DNA of 64,000 nucleotides, from positions 310,001 through 374,000 of the forward strand of contig CP140212.1 in NCBI GenBank assembly GCA_037349495.1. Reading direction: 5' to 3'. Numbering within the stretch: position 1 is the first letter of the stretch; the number at the start of each line of letters is the position of its first letter. Below are positions 47,085 through 55,792 of the stretch, in pieces. This DNA is from Lotmaria passim (lineage: Eukaryota; Euglenozoa; Kinetoplastea; Trypanosomatida; Trypanosomatidae). Below the pieces are notes generated by a model. The model saw only the letters and a list, made by a program, of their open reading frames with translations. It did not search any database and was not told the origin of the DNA. Made by a program: the position numbers and the translations under genes.

Positions 47085-49997
47085 ATGTACATGATGCGCT
47101 CTCGAGGTACGCAAGACGGCGTCAGGGCCTCCCAGCATGACCCTATTCGGGTAGCGGTTCCTAACGTAGACACCCGCCGTCTTCACAGCCCGCTTGCCCA
47201 CCCTTCTCTTAACGCGGCCGTGCGTCTCAGCCAGGCTGTCGCCTTCTTCTGTGGACGACGACCCAGACGCTTCTACCTGCTACACTGGTACCGCTGGCTA
47301 AAGAAGCGTAACTTGGTGTTTAGCGGTGCCGTCGCGCTCTTTTTGCTTCTCTTCGTCACAATGCTCTTCATTTCGTTTATCACCATCACACTGACCTGGG
47401 AACATCCATGGACGCAAATTCTGGTCCGTGAGTATCTTTCGTTTTTGGAGCAGGACGACCTTGCGGTGCGGGTGCCCGGCGCGATGCGACCTCGCGAGCC
47501 AGGGCGACTGTGGGCGGTGCACGTCGCCCACGCGAAGCCGCTGGTGGAACCACTCGCACCGGCTGCCGACGCAGCCGCGCAAGCAGATCACACAACCCGT
47601 CTTGCTGCACGGCTGGAGGAGTGCTACGCGGCCTCTTTGGTGCTTTACACATTTGCAAACGGGACGGAGCGCAATCATGTCTACCGTCGTCTCAACCTGG
47701 GCTACTGCGGCCCTTACCTCCAGAGCGTGGAAATTCAGCTAGCACTGAACGGGGCTGTGCTAGATGGCAAGGGCACGACGGAGACCTGCACCACACCGAT
47801 GCGCCGTGCCAAGACAGGCGTGGAGGTGCTTGCGATGGTGGACTGGCGCGCTGAAGCCTCCGTGACGGGGCGGGATCACGAAATGGACGAGCTGCGGCAC
47901 AGCATCCGCAGTCTGGAGCAGCACGTGCGGTGGCACCGCGGCCGCGTGGTGATCGTGTCACCGGGGCACCACCCGACGTGGGTGGACGGCGCGAAGAACT
48001 TCCTTGCTGGTGCGTGCGGTGACGCGTCTGTGCAGGCGTTGCGGCTGCGTGGCACACACCTGCGGCTGACGACGGTGCACCAGGACGCATTGCTGCCGAC
48101 AAACGCCAGGCTGACCCTCAACACGCACGTGATCGAGCAGCAGCTGTGGCGTGTGCGGAACATCACACCGGTGCACGTGTACATGAACGACGACTACTTC
48201 GTGAACCGCGACGTTGCGATTACGGACCTGTTCAACGAGTACGGTGGCACGATCGTACGAGTCGAGTCGACGCTCATCAGCGATGCTCACACTTCCAATG
48301 ACACGCTGCCCAGCTGGTCGGAGGGCGTGAGCCACACAAATTACGTCACGGTGGAGGAGCTGGATCTGCGTCACGAGGACGACGTTCCGCTCGCCGTGCT
48401 GCAGCTGTGGCAGCAGTTCTCCGACGATGGGGTGCGCCAGAACTTCAGCGCCGTGAAGAGCGGTGCGGTGCCGTTGCCATCCTTCAAAGGGCCGTCGCAG
48501 CAGCACGCTATGTGGACGCTGCTGGAGATGTGGGAGCCATCGCGGCCTTCAAACGTGAACCTGCCGGAGAAGGTCACCCCTGTAGACGTGTTGACTGCGT
48601 ACGCAAGTGAAGTTTTCGGCACGATTCGCCCCCACTTCTTCGCCACGCACGCTCCCTTTGTGTACTGCACGAACATGCTGCGCTACTTCGCGACGCGCTA
48701 CCAGACTGAGTATGCGCAGTCCTTGTTCCTGCATCACTCGCGCTCCTCGACGGATCTGTACGTGCCGTTTATGTACAACGCCTTCGTGATGGCGCGACCG
48801 TGGGTGGCATCGCCGCGCTTCCCTAGCGCAGTGCTCCTGCAGCACGAGTTGGAGAGGGAGGTGGCGACGCGAACGGAGCAGCTGTGTGGGGCGAAGAATG
48901 GCACAGCCTCCGCTGCTGTGGTGACGGAGGCGGAGGTGCATCGAGCAAAGCTGCAGGCAGCGGAAGAGGTCAGACAGACGCTGTCGGTCGCTCCGATCGC
49001 GTTGGACAACTGCGACGGTTGCGCACCGGCGACGATGTTGGTGGGCGGCGCCGTGAACGGCTGCCTCTTTGGCCGTTTTACAGAAAAGGAAGGAGAGAAC
49101 ATCTTGTTCATGCGCCAGGTAGCACGAAAGCGGCCGATGTTCTTCAACATTAACTCGGGCCCCATCACACCTAAGGCAGCAAATCAGCTCCGCGCGTTTT
49201 TGCATGACAAGTTCCCCACACCCGTATTTCTCGAAAAGACGACGGCAGCCTCTTCCACCGATGCAGAGGCAACGCTGAGGTCGACCTTCGATGCGCTGAT
49301 GGCGCTGCCGGTGGTGGGCGTTGTGTCGTACGAGGAGGGTGCGTGCCCGCTGGTGCGGAGTCTGTCGCTGGCGTTTGCGGGGCACCACCGGGGCCGCGTG
49401 CACGTTGCGGTGCAGCGCCACGGCTTAGGCGAGGTCGATGCGACGCTGAACGAGGTTCGAGAGGAGCAACGCTACAACCAGCGGACGGCGATGGCCGTTG
49501 TCGGCTGCAGGTTTTCCTCGCGCGTCGACGTGGCCGTTACGAAGCGAAAGCAGAGTCTGGCGGAACTCGCCGTTCAAGCTTTCCCGGCTGCGGATGGTGA
49601 AGGGCCTTCGGGTGTGGAGCTGCCGTCGACGTGTGGGCACAGCGGCGACAACGACGGTGCTGCTGCTGCTGGTGCTGGGCTGCGGGTGCGTGGATTTGTG
49701 ATTGATGCCCGCACGCCACACGTTCCTATTCGCCAGGTACAACACATACCTGACGCGCTCGCGATGCCTGGGCAGACGCTCGCGCTGGAGGACTTCCGTG
49801 CGGTGCGTGTGGGGCCGGAGGACCGTGACGTGGTGCTGGTGCTTGCGCGCGAGGACGCGGATGCGAAGGCCGTGCACTGGATCACCGGTGCGTCGGAGAA
49901 CGACCTGCTGGTGACTTATCCGCTGCCGGTGGAGGCGTATGAAGATTTAGATGCGGCTATCGAATGGCTGGAATGGAATCCGCGAAGGCGCATCTGA
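47085..49997 (+). CDS. Stealth-family sugar-phosphate transferase paralogue S8 (most divergent)
   Basis: 970 residues from the first in-frame ATG; the frame upstream starts at GTG. The cytosolic tail is long (about 77 residues), and the span is near residues 78-102. There is no Thr-rich stem. CR1 is VLYTFANGTERNHVYRR. CR2 opens with HEMDELRHSIRSLEQHV, DNA-identical to the other copies, then diverges (LLPTNARLTLNTHVIEQQLW) and returns at YMNDDYFVNRDV (Asp369-Asp370). CR3 histidine is His522. A charged helical segment precedes LDNCDGC, and CR4 reads FFNINSGP and DKFPTPVFLE. In the C-terminal domain most of the variable part is unique (NEVREEQRYNQRTAMAVV), but the final block is again the common sequence. 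It ends in an extended, basic carboxyl tail (EWNPRRRI). Probably the oldest lineage in the array. Confidence 0.87.
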   Translation: MYMMRSRGTQDGVRASQHDPIRVAVPNVDTRRLHSPLAHPSLNAAVRLSQAVAFFCGRRPRRFYLLHWYRWLKKRNLVFSGAVALFLLLFVTMLFISFITITLTWEHPWTQILVREYLSFLEQDDLAVRVPGAMRPREPGRLWAVHVAHAKPLVEPLAPAADAAAQADHTTRLAARLEECYAASLVLYTFANGTERNHVYRRLNLGYCGPYLQSVEIQLALNGAVLDGKGTTETCTTPMRRAKTGVEVLAMVDWRAEASVTGRDHEMDELRHSIRSLEQHVRWHRGRVVIVSPGHHPTWVDGAKNFLAGACGDASVQALRLRGTHLRLTTVHQDALLPTNARLTLNTHVIEQQLWRVRNITPVHVYMNDDYFVNRDVAITDLFNEYGGTIVRVESTLISDAHTSNDTLPSWSEGVSHTNYVTVEELDLRHEDDVPLAVLQLWQQFSDDGVRQNFSAVKSGAVPLPSFKGPSQQHAMWTLLEMWEPSRPSNVNLPEKVTPVDVLTAYASEVFGTIRPHFFATHAPFVYCTNMLRYFATRYQTEYAQSLFLHHSRSSTDLYVPFMYNAFVMARPWVASPRFPSAVLLQHELEREVATRTEQLCGAKNGTASAAVVTEAEVHRAKLQAAEEVRQTLSVAPIALDNCDGCAPATMLVGGAVNGCLFGRFTEKEGENILFMRQVARKRPMFFNINSGPITPKAANQLRAFLHDKFPTPVFLEKTTAASSTDAEATLRSTFDALMALPVVGVVSYEEGACPLVRSLSLAFAGHHRGRVHVAVQRHGLGEVDATLNEVREEQRYNQRTAMAVVGCRFSSRVDVAVTKRKQSLAELAVQAFPAADGEGPSGVELPSTCGHSGDNDGAAAAGAGLRVRGFVIDARTPHVPIRQVQHIPDALAMPGQTLALEDFRAVRVGPEDRDVVLVLAREDADAKAVHWITGASENDLLVTYPLPVEAYEDLDAAIEWLEWNPRRRI

Positions 49998-50760
49998 TAG
50001 TTTCCAAAGGTGCGCGTTTTAGACTGGCGCGGCCGTTCTTTTTTTTTTTTCCCTTCTGCTGTCTTTCTCTTTATTTTACAAGAAAGTGCCAACTGGTGGC
50101 TTCAAGGAGGAGGTGGGAAATGCGGTAGGAGCCGTGTTTGGGCAGCTGACAGCTGCTTTTTCAGTTTTTCAGTGCGGGCTATGATCTCCTTTGCTTCTGC
50201 ACCAGAAGACAGGGGCTGAGAGATCATGTTCGCCATACCGACGTCCACAAGGAAGACTGTGGATCACAAATGGTTTTTTTTTTTTTGCGGGGGAAAGGGT
50301 TGTTTCTGAAGCGTTCGACTCAAAGTAGCGTTGGATATATCTAGGACTTTTTTCATGGGCTTCTTCGTAGTTGTTGCGTCCGAAGGTGCATGCATCGACT
50401 TATCAGCTCACGCGACGGCTGCACGCGATGCCGTATGTGCTTGTAAAGCAAAAGGCCAAAAAAAAAAAAAAAGAGCGGGGGGCTGCAGTACGTAGTTCGG
50501 CTGCTTTCTTACGCACCTACAGCTCTTGCGACGTCACATCTGTTTACTCCTGCTTAATCTGTCTACTGCTTCTTTGTTGCTCTTTTTTTTTTTTTGCGTT
50601 TGTGCTCTGTGAACACCATGTCCACCACACGCAAACACTCGTCCTTTTATAATATAGTATTCAGCTAGCAAGACTACCTCGCCTCATTAGCAGCGCTCTG
50701 TTCCCTTGTTTGAGCTTTCGGCTGTCGAGTAACCGCTGTTTTTTCTTGTTTGAACTCACG
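49998..50760. other. Intergenic region between S8 and UFM1
   Basis: 0.76 kb with T/A runs and no supported gene. A tRNA-like B-box match at about 50311 has no partner and was rejected. Confidence 0.6.
50693..50714 (+). promoter_or_regulatory. Possible trans-splice acceptor for UFM1
   Basis: A CTCTGTTCCCTTGTTTGAG stretch gives an AG at 50713-50714 and a 46-nt leader. The stronger T tract at 50738-50750 lies just before the ATG and has no AG before the start codon. Confidence 0.4.
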
Positions 50761-51066
50761 ATGAGCTCTGCAAACCAGCATCCTGCTGCAGCGGCGCCGA
50801 GCGGCAATAAGGTCACCTTCCGCGTGATTCTCACCTCGGAGCGCAGTCAGCCGTTCCGCGTGATCAGCATTGCGGAGGAGGCACCACTGACGGCGGTTCT
50901 GCGCTTCGCCGCGGAGGAGTTCGGCATCGCCTCTGTCGACTCGATGGCCGCCACGACGAAGGACGGCACAGGCATCAACCCCGCGCAAACAGCAGGCACG
51001 GTGTTTATGAAGTACGGGCAGGAGATCCGCCTGATTCCGCGCGATCGCGTGGGTGCGCATTGTTAA
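50761..51066 (+). CDS. UFM1: Ubiquitin-fold modifier 1
   Basis: A 101-residue UFM1 precursor. The match to animal UFM1 runs the whole length: [52 protein letters not shown] and LIPRDRVG. It has about 14 extra residues at the N-terminus. The chain ends VGAHC: the conjugating Gly98 is followed by a three-residue AHC tail, whereas human UFM1 has a two-residue SC tail, so a UfSP-type protease must trim it. UFM1 is attached by the UBA5-UFC1-UFL1 cascade to ribosomal and ER proteins in animals; in Leishmania the system has been reported at the mitochondrion. The ATG is the first in frame; the open extension upstream starts with TTG. Confidence 0.95.
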   Translation: MSSANQHPAAAAPSGNKVTFRVILTSERSQPFRVISIAEEAPLTAVLRFAAEEFGIASVDSMAATTKDGTGINPAQTAGTVFMKYGQEIRLIPRDRVGAHC

Positions 51067-52209
51067 AGCTACGGGCTCAATTCATCGAGCTCTTCGGACG
51101 GAAGTTGAGACCTTTTTTTTTCATGTTGTATCCGCTGCGGTGACTCGTTCTTCTTTTTTTCTTTTCTGTACTGATAGTGTTGTGCTTCTCTTCAGCAATG
51201 GAGCCGTTGGCTTCGACCTGATTGAGCTACGAGGCTTAAAGAGAAAACGCGGTTGTGGCATGTCAGAATGAGAATCAACAACAGTTCATAACAGCCGATT
51301 TGTGGTCCTGGCGTTTTTAAGAATGGCAAAAATAACTGTTGGACAACATGTCCGACGTCTTCGAACAACAACAACAACAAAAAAAACCGTGTTGTTGTCG
51401 TTTAAGTCTCTCTTGTTCTTCTTCTTCAGTGCACTTTCAAAATGGCCTCGCCAGTACAGTGGAGGAAAGCAAAAAAAAAAAAAAACAACCACAACAACAA
51501 GAGGGAGAAAATAAAAGAAATGGGATATTCAACGCTGTAGGTAACTATCCTCTTTTTTTTTTTTTCTGCTTACCTGCCTTATATACGTATATGCGAATAA
51601 CAGAGTTATTGTGCTCGTTTTTTTTTTTCTGATCATCACGTTCACGTCTCTGACTCTTCCCCTCCTTGCATGAGCTTTTTCTTTTTTCTCACCGGATGCG
51701 CTACTTTTCGTTCGATCGCAATAACGACTACAGGAAGAATTTGCTCTTCTGCTATTTACTGGAAAGTAAGCTGGATCGAGAGTTTTTTTTTCTGGGACTG
51801 ACTGTGGAGCATCATTCCGTATTTAAATACGTAGTTAATACCAGTCACTTTTTGCTTTATTGTCTCCTTTTTTGAATTTGTTTTACGCTAGACTCTTTTT
51901 TTTTTTTTCCAGTTCAAAGAGCTTTTTTTTTCTGCGGGATTTTGTACGACTTTCAACCCGTTTTTGACAGTGGAAGAAACGACTTTTTTTTTTTTTCTTC
52001 ATCAGTTTCAGCTTTTTTTTTTTTTAATTTGGGAAAAGGAAAAGAACACTGTGACTGCGACCGAGAAGTATACGTCTTTAATTCCGTTTCCGAGTCGCTA
52101 ATCCATCTTCCCCCTTCCCCCTTTCTACTATTGCGTTATTGCAGTCTTCACACACACAAACAAACACACACACACACAAAAGAGAGAGAGAGCGATATCT
52201 GTTAGCTTC
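51067..52209. other. Intergenic region downstream of UFM1
   Basis: 1.1 kb with many T9-T14 runs, CAA and GTT repeats near 51366-51382, and no supported gene. A (CA)n tract sits at about 52149-52179. Confidence 0.6.
52107..52144 (+). promoter_or_regulatory. Predicted trans-splice acceptor for the 514-residue protein
   Basis: A long C/T tract ends at ATTGCAG (AG 52143-52144), leaving a 65-nt 5' UTR containing a CA run. This is one of the best acceptors in the window. Confidence 0.75.
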
Positions 52210-53754
52210 ATGGCTCTTTCTTCGCAGTGGAGTCAGGCGGTGGTAGTGCGGGCCACCAACGCAGGCGAGGTCATCGTCCCACCGCAGCCTAACAACGGCA
52301 CGGCGCGGGCCATGGCCGCCGCTGGCAACCCAATCATCGTCCGCGCCCGCACCGCCGAAAACTTCGGCAGCGGCGTCGCCGGTAGCGGAGACGGTGGACG
52401 CGGCGCGGGCGTGGGTGGCGAGGGCGGCAGTGCCCGTCAGGGATACCTCTCTTCCTTCCTGATCGGCTACGACATCAGTCAGACGTTTTGGGTGCCCGAT
52501 CCCGCGAAGGGTGAGGTGGGGCTGCTGGAGTTTCTCTACCGGCGTGGCACAGCGAACAAGTCCTACGTGCTGCTGCAGAGCCGTCCGCTGGCGGAGTTAC
52601 AGTTTAACTTCTCCACCTGCACTGGCTACAACATCGACCTGGGCCACAACATGTTTCGTCTCTCCAAGACGGCCATGGCGCTGCAGCACATGGACGCCAC
52701 GCTGGGCGACGACGACGACGACGACTACGGTGGAGAGGAGAGCTACCGAGGCGGGACGGAGATGAGCGGCGGAAACTCGAATCGCTACGGCGGCCCGACT
52801 GCGTCGTCGTCGCACGGGGCACGGCGAGGCGCCGGTGCATCGTCTTCATCTTCTGCCTCCCCTCCACCGCCGTCATCGCAGCTGAGCATCTCGACGCGTG
52901 CCTTCAAGGCGACGATGCGAGCCAGTCTGCAGTCGCTCCAAGAGGAGGACTACTACCTCGTGAGATACCGCGACTACAGCGCCTGGGCGGTGACCGAGTA
53001 CAAGAGCATCAGCAAGACGGATTCTATGTTCGGTCGCAAGTATGTGGAGCAGTGCTTTGCCGTCCATGTCGGCCGGGAGCCGGGCGAGCTGATTCCAGTG
53101 ACGGAGGCGCAGTTTCTGTATGGCGTCGACTTGCTACAGCGACAGCTGCTGAATCAGCTTTCCAACGCTGCGCCGCGGCAGCCGGCGGGGTGGGGTGGGG
53201 TGGACCCGAATCAGAGCAGCTACCAGCAGTACCAGATCGACATTAACTACAGCGCACTGAACGCCGATCAGTTCCGCTCGCTTGGGGCCTTGCTGGGCGA
53301 CGGCATGCGGCAGGTTGGGGTAGAGGGTGAGGAAAAAAAGCGAGAGGAGCAGCTTAAGGCGGATGCGAAGGCCAGGGCCCGAGGCGGGAACGGCGACAGC
53401 TACTACGACTACACACCACCGGCGTGGTACGACTGGAGCCCTGGGGCAATTCGGGCGCGGGTGCAACACCGCCTTCACGGGTACTACCGTAGTGTGGGCC
53501 AGCTGACGGTGCAGGTGGCGGTGCTGGGCGTGTGCGGATTCTTGCTATATCGTACCATGAAGGACTACCTGCCAAGCGGGTCGAGCAGCGTGAACGTGGG
53601 GCGGGAAGGTGGGCGGCGCGGCGGCCGCGCAAGGCGGGACAGAGGCTACGGTGAAGATTACGACATTGATTACCGTCCTGGCCTGCTGCGGAGCATCTTG
53701 ATGGGGCCGAAGGAGGTGCTCGACTACGTTCTCGCCCCTGTACCGGAGCGATAG
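52210..53754 (+). CDS. Unrecognised protein with C-terminal membrane anchor
   Basis: 514 residues, ATG start. I do not recognise a family. Residues about 75-160 look globular (SSFLIGYDISQTFWVP, LEFLYRRGTANKSYVLLQS). An Asp run and a Gly/Ser-rich disordered stretch follow, then a second globular part (LVRYRDYSAWAVTEYKSI through LYGVDLLQRQLLNQLSN). One hydrophobic segment at about 431-448 (VQVAVLGVCGFLLY) is followed by a 65-residue Arg/Gly-rich tail ending LDYVLAPVPER. There is no signal peptide, so the bulk probably faces the cytosol and the protein is anchored near its end, as in mitochondrial or ER outer-surface proteins. That placement is inference. Confidence 0.8.
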   Translation: MALSSQWSQAVVVRATNAGEVIVPPQPNNGTARAMAAAGNPIIVRARTAENFGSGVAGSGDGGRGAGVGGEGGSARQGYLSSFLIGYDISQTFWVPDPAKGEVGLLEFLYRRGTANKSYVLLQSRPLAELQFNFSTCTGYNIDLGHNMFRLSKTAMALQHMDATLGDDDDDDYGGEESYRGGTEMSGGNSNRYGGPTASSSHGARRGAGASSSSSASPPPPSSQLSISTRAFKATMRASLQSLQEEDYYLVRYRDYSAWAVTEYKSISKTDSMFGRKYVEQCFAVHVGREPGELIPVTEAQFLYGVDLLQRQLLNQLSNAAPRQPAGWGGVDPNQSSYQQYQIDINYSALNADQFRSLGALLGDGMRQVGVEGEEKKREEQLKADAKARARGGNGDSYYDYTPPAWYDWSPGAIRARVQHRLHGYYRSVGQLTVQVAVLGVCGFLLYRTMKDYLPSGSSSVNVGREGGRRGGRARRDRGYGEDYDIDYRPGLLRSILMGPKEVLDYVLAPVPER

Positions 53755-54379
53755 AGAAAAGACAACAACAAAAAAAAGTGTCCCCCTCCACAAAACAACA
53801 ACAACAACAAAAAAAAAAAAAACAATGAACACCCTATTCGCTTATGGTGTGTCACGAGAGAAAGAGAGTTGAAAGCTACAAAAAAAAAATGACGAGTTTC
53901 AAAACAACAATCTTCTTTTTTCTTTTTTTTTCGTTCGGCTGTTTTGCACGTGATTTGATAAAACTGGCTTTTGAGAGCGTCAAAAGTACGCGTTATTGTT
54001 ATTATCTGTGTATTTAGAGTGTTTCTTTTTCTTGTTGTTGTATGATTTAGGTAGAGTACTGATGGTTTCGCTGTTTGCATACTTCTTTCTTTTTCCCTCG
54101 AATTGTTGTGTTTACACTGATGCTTATTTCGCATACCTTTTTTTTTTTTAGCTAAAAAAAGAGGAAATAAAAAGAAGATCCTTTTTTTTTTTAACTCGGT
54201 GAGCAGCTGATCGAGCAATTTCAAGAGGAGATGCTGCTCACTGCTTCTCTTCTTTCCGGCTCCTGTCTGTCTCTGAAAGACAAGCTTCCTCTTTTTACAG
54301 TATGGAGGCGTGCGTTCTGCACTCGTGGTGACGCCGTGCATCGTGCCTGTTGTTCAGCGAATCTCTTCAATTGGAGATG

Positions 54380-54426
54380 ATGTGTGTGTGTGGACAACTT
54401 TGCGTCTCTGTGTGTGTGTGTGTGTG
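54380..54426. repeat. Two (TG)n microsatellites
   Basis: TG runs at about 54380-54392 and 54409-54426. Confidence 0.75.
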
Positions 54427-54804
54427 AAATAAGTGTTACGCATTGTATGATCTCGAGAGGGGGAAGAGGGAAGAACGAAACGAAGCCAATCCATCGCCAG
54501 TTTTACTTCGTGTTGCGGTAGAAAAAAGAACCTTCTCCATTTCACTGGTAGAGCTAAACAGTTTGTACCTTTCTTGATCCCATTTCTATGCTTGGCGGCT
54601 TTTTTCGTTTTGCTTTGAGACATCGTCTTTTCTCCAAGTTTAATTTCGTTTTTTTTTTGCTCCTTTTTTATTAAAAAAAAAAAAAGGTATCGCCGTTCTC
54701 TTTTCTCAACAGCATTACACACACACACAAAAAAAAAAACGTTCATTGTTGTTCATTATATATACATGTATCTATCTACATATATATCTATATCTATGTA
54801 GTAT

Positions 54805-54830
54805 ACACCTTCTTTTTTTCTCATATTTAG
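54805..54830 (+). promoter_or_regulatory. Predicted trans-splice acceptor for the 263-residue protein
   Basis: A CACCTTCTTTTTTTCTCATATTTAG-type tract with AG at 54829-54830 gives a 170-nt 5' UTR. Confidence 0.7.
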
Positions 54831-55000
54831 TTGCTTTGAGGCCTTCTATGAGTTGAGAGGACCATCTGCGCGAGAGAGCGAACCATGTAGAAAGGAAGAG
54901 AGGAACGAAAGAAGAGAAAGAAAAAAGAGGAAAGCAGATCTCACAGTTCTTTTCCGCGTTTACCAATACGGAGCTGCCGAGGGTAATTAGAGAGCTTTTC

Positions 55001-55792
55001 ATGCCTCGTATCCCTGCAGCGACGTTTGAGGATTTCGAGGAGCCGGTGGCGGCGTCGGAGAGCCTGGCGCTGACAACACCGGCTAACACAACCCGTCGAG
55101 CCCACAAAGCCGCACTCGCGGTCCTGGCCTTCCCCCGCACTGAAGAGTCGAATAAAGAGGACGCCATCACGCCGTCGAAACGCAGCCCACACGACGACGA
55201 CGACAAGAAGGGCAAGGCGTCTTTTGAGAACAACAACAGCGGCAGTAGTCTGCGCCTCAGCGGTGTTCAGCGAGCGGCGGAGTATCCGCGGATAGCCTTT
55301 TGGCCTCGTCGTGAGCTGCGACAGCGGGTCCTGGCGAACAATGCTGAGGACCGAGCGGAGCGGGCATCGCATCATGGACGCGACCTCGTCTTCGGCGTAG
55401 GCAGCCACGGTCTGCGCGACCACTCACCCATGCACGAGACCACGCAGCTTGGCAAGCAGCTCGACTACGCCAAGCAGTCTACGGCCGCGACCACCACCAG
55501 TGCTGGGCTTCCCTCGTTGCCACCCGCCGAGAAGTCAGCAGCTTCCACAGTAAAGCCGAAGGATGCAACAATGCGAACGAAAATGGGTCAGCCCACGGTG
55601 CCGCGGCTGCCGCCCATCGGCGCCACCGCAGCCACGACAGCAGCCATGATGCCCTTGCGTTCGACGAAGCCGACGCTGATGGCGCCGCTGTCACAGCCGA
55701 ACGCGCCGCGTGAGCTGCAGTGCGGAGGCATCATCGACACCTTTAGCTACTTTTCTGTGCATCGCATACATCCTGAGCTGTATACCAGCTAG
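55001..55792 (+). CDS. Unrecognised 263-residue protein, largely disordered
   Basis: ATG start. The sequence is rich in Ala, Thr, Ser and charged residues, with no membrane span or signal peptide. Short ordered-looking stretches are FEDFEEPVAASESLAL at the start, YPRIAFWPRRELRQRVLAN in the middle, and a carboxyl end IIDTFSYFSVHRIHPELYTS that looks like a binding peptide. GC-rich codon use and a strong splice acceptor support it as a real gene. No function can be given. Confidence 0.75.
   Translation: MPRIPAATFEDFEEPVAASESLALTTPANTTRRAHKAALAVLAFPRTEESNKEDAITPSKRSPHDDDDKKGKASFENNNSGSSLRLSGVQRAAEYPRIAFWPRRELRQRVLANNAEDRAERASHHGRDLVFGVGSHGLRDHSPMHETTQLGKQLDYAKQSTAATTTSAGLPSLPPAEKSAASTVKPKDATMRTKMGQPTVPRLPPIGATAATTAAMMPLRSTKPTLMAPLSQPNAPRELQCGGIIDTFSYFSVHRIHPELYTS

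Larger units (their letters stand above)
53755..55000. other. Intergenic region
   Basis: 1.25 kb of T/A runs and simple repeats, including TG runs at about 54380-54426 and a TA/TCTA tract at about 54758-54800. No gene is supported. Confidence 0.6.

Noticed and set aside
17571-49997. Array as mobile elements or a retroelement cluster
   Set aside because: Coding content is Stealth enzymes throughout. I saw no transposase, reverse transcriptase, terminal repeats or target-site duplications.
17571-49997. Array members as phosphoglycan galactosyltransferases (SCG type)
   Set aside because: The ordered CR1-CR4 motifs, with NDD in CR2 and H-x-P in CR3, are those of Stealth phosphotransferases and not of the beta-1,3-galactosyltransferase family.
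50305-50330. GTTCGACTC resembling a tRNA B box
   Set aside because: There is no A box at the right distance and no cloverleaf stems around it.
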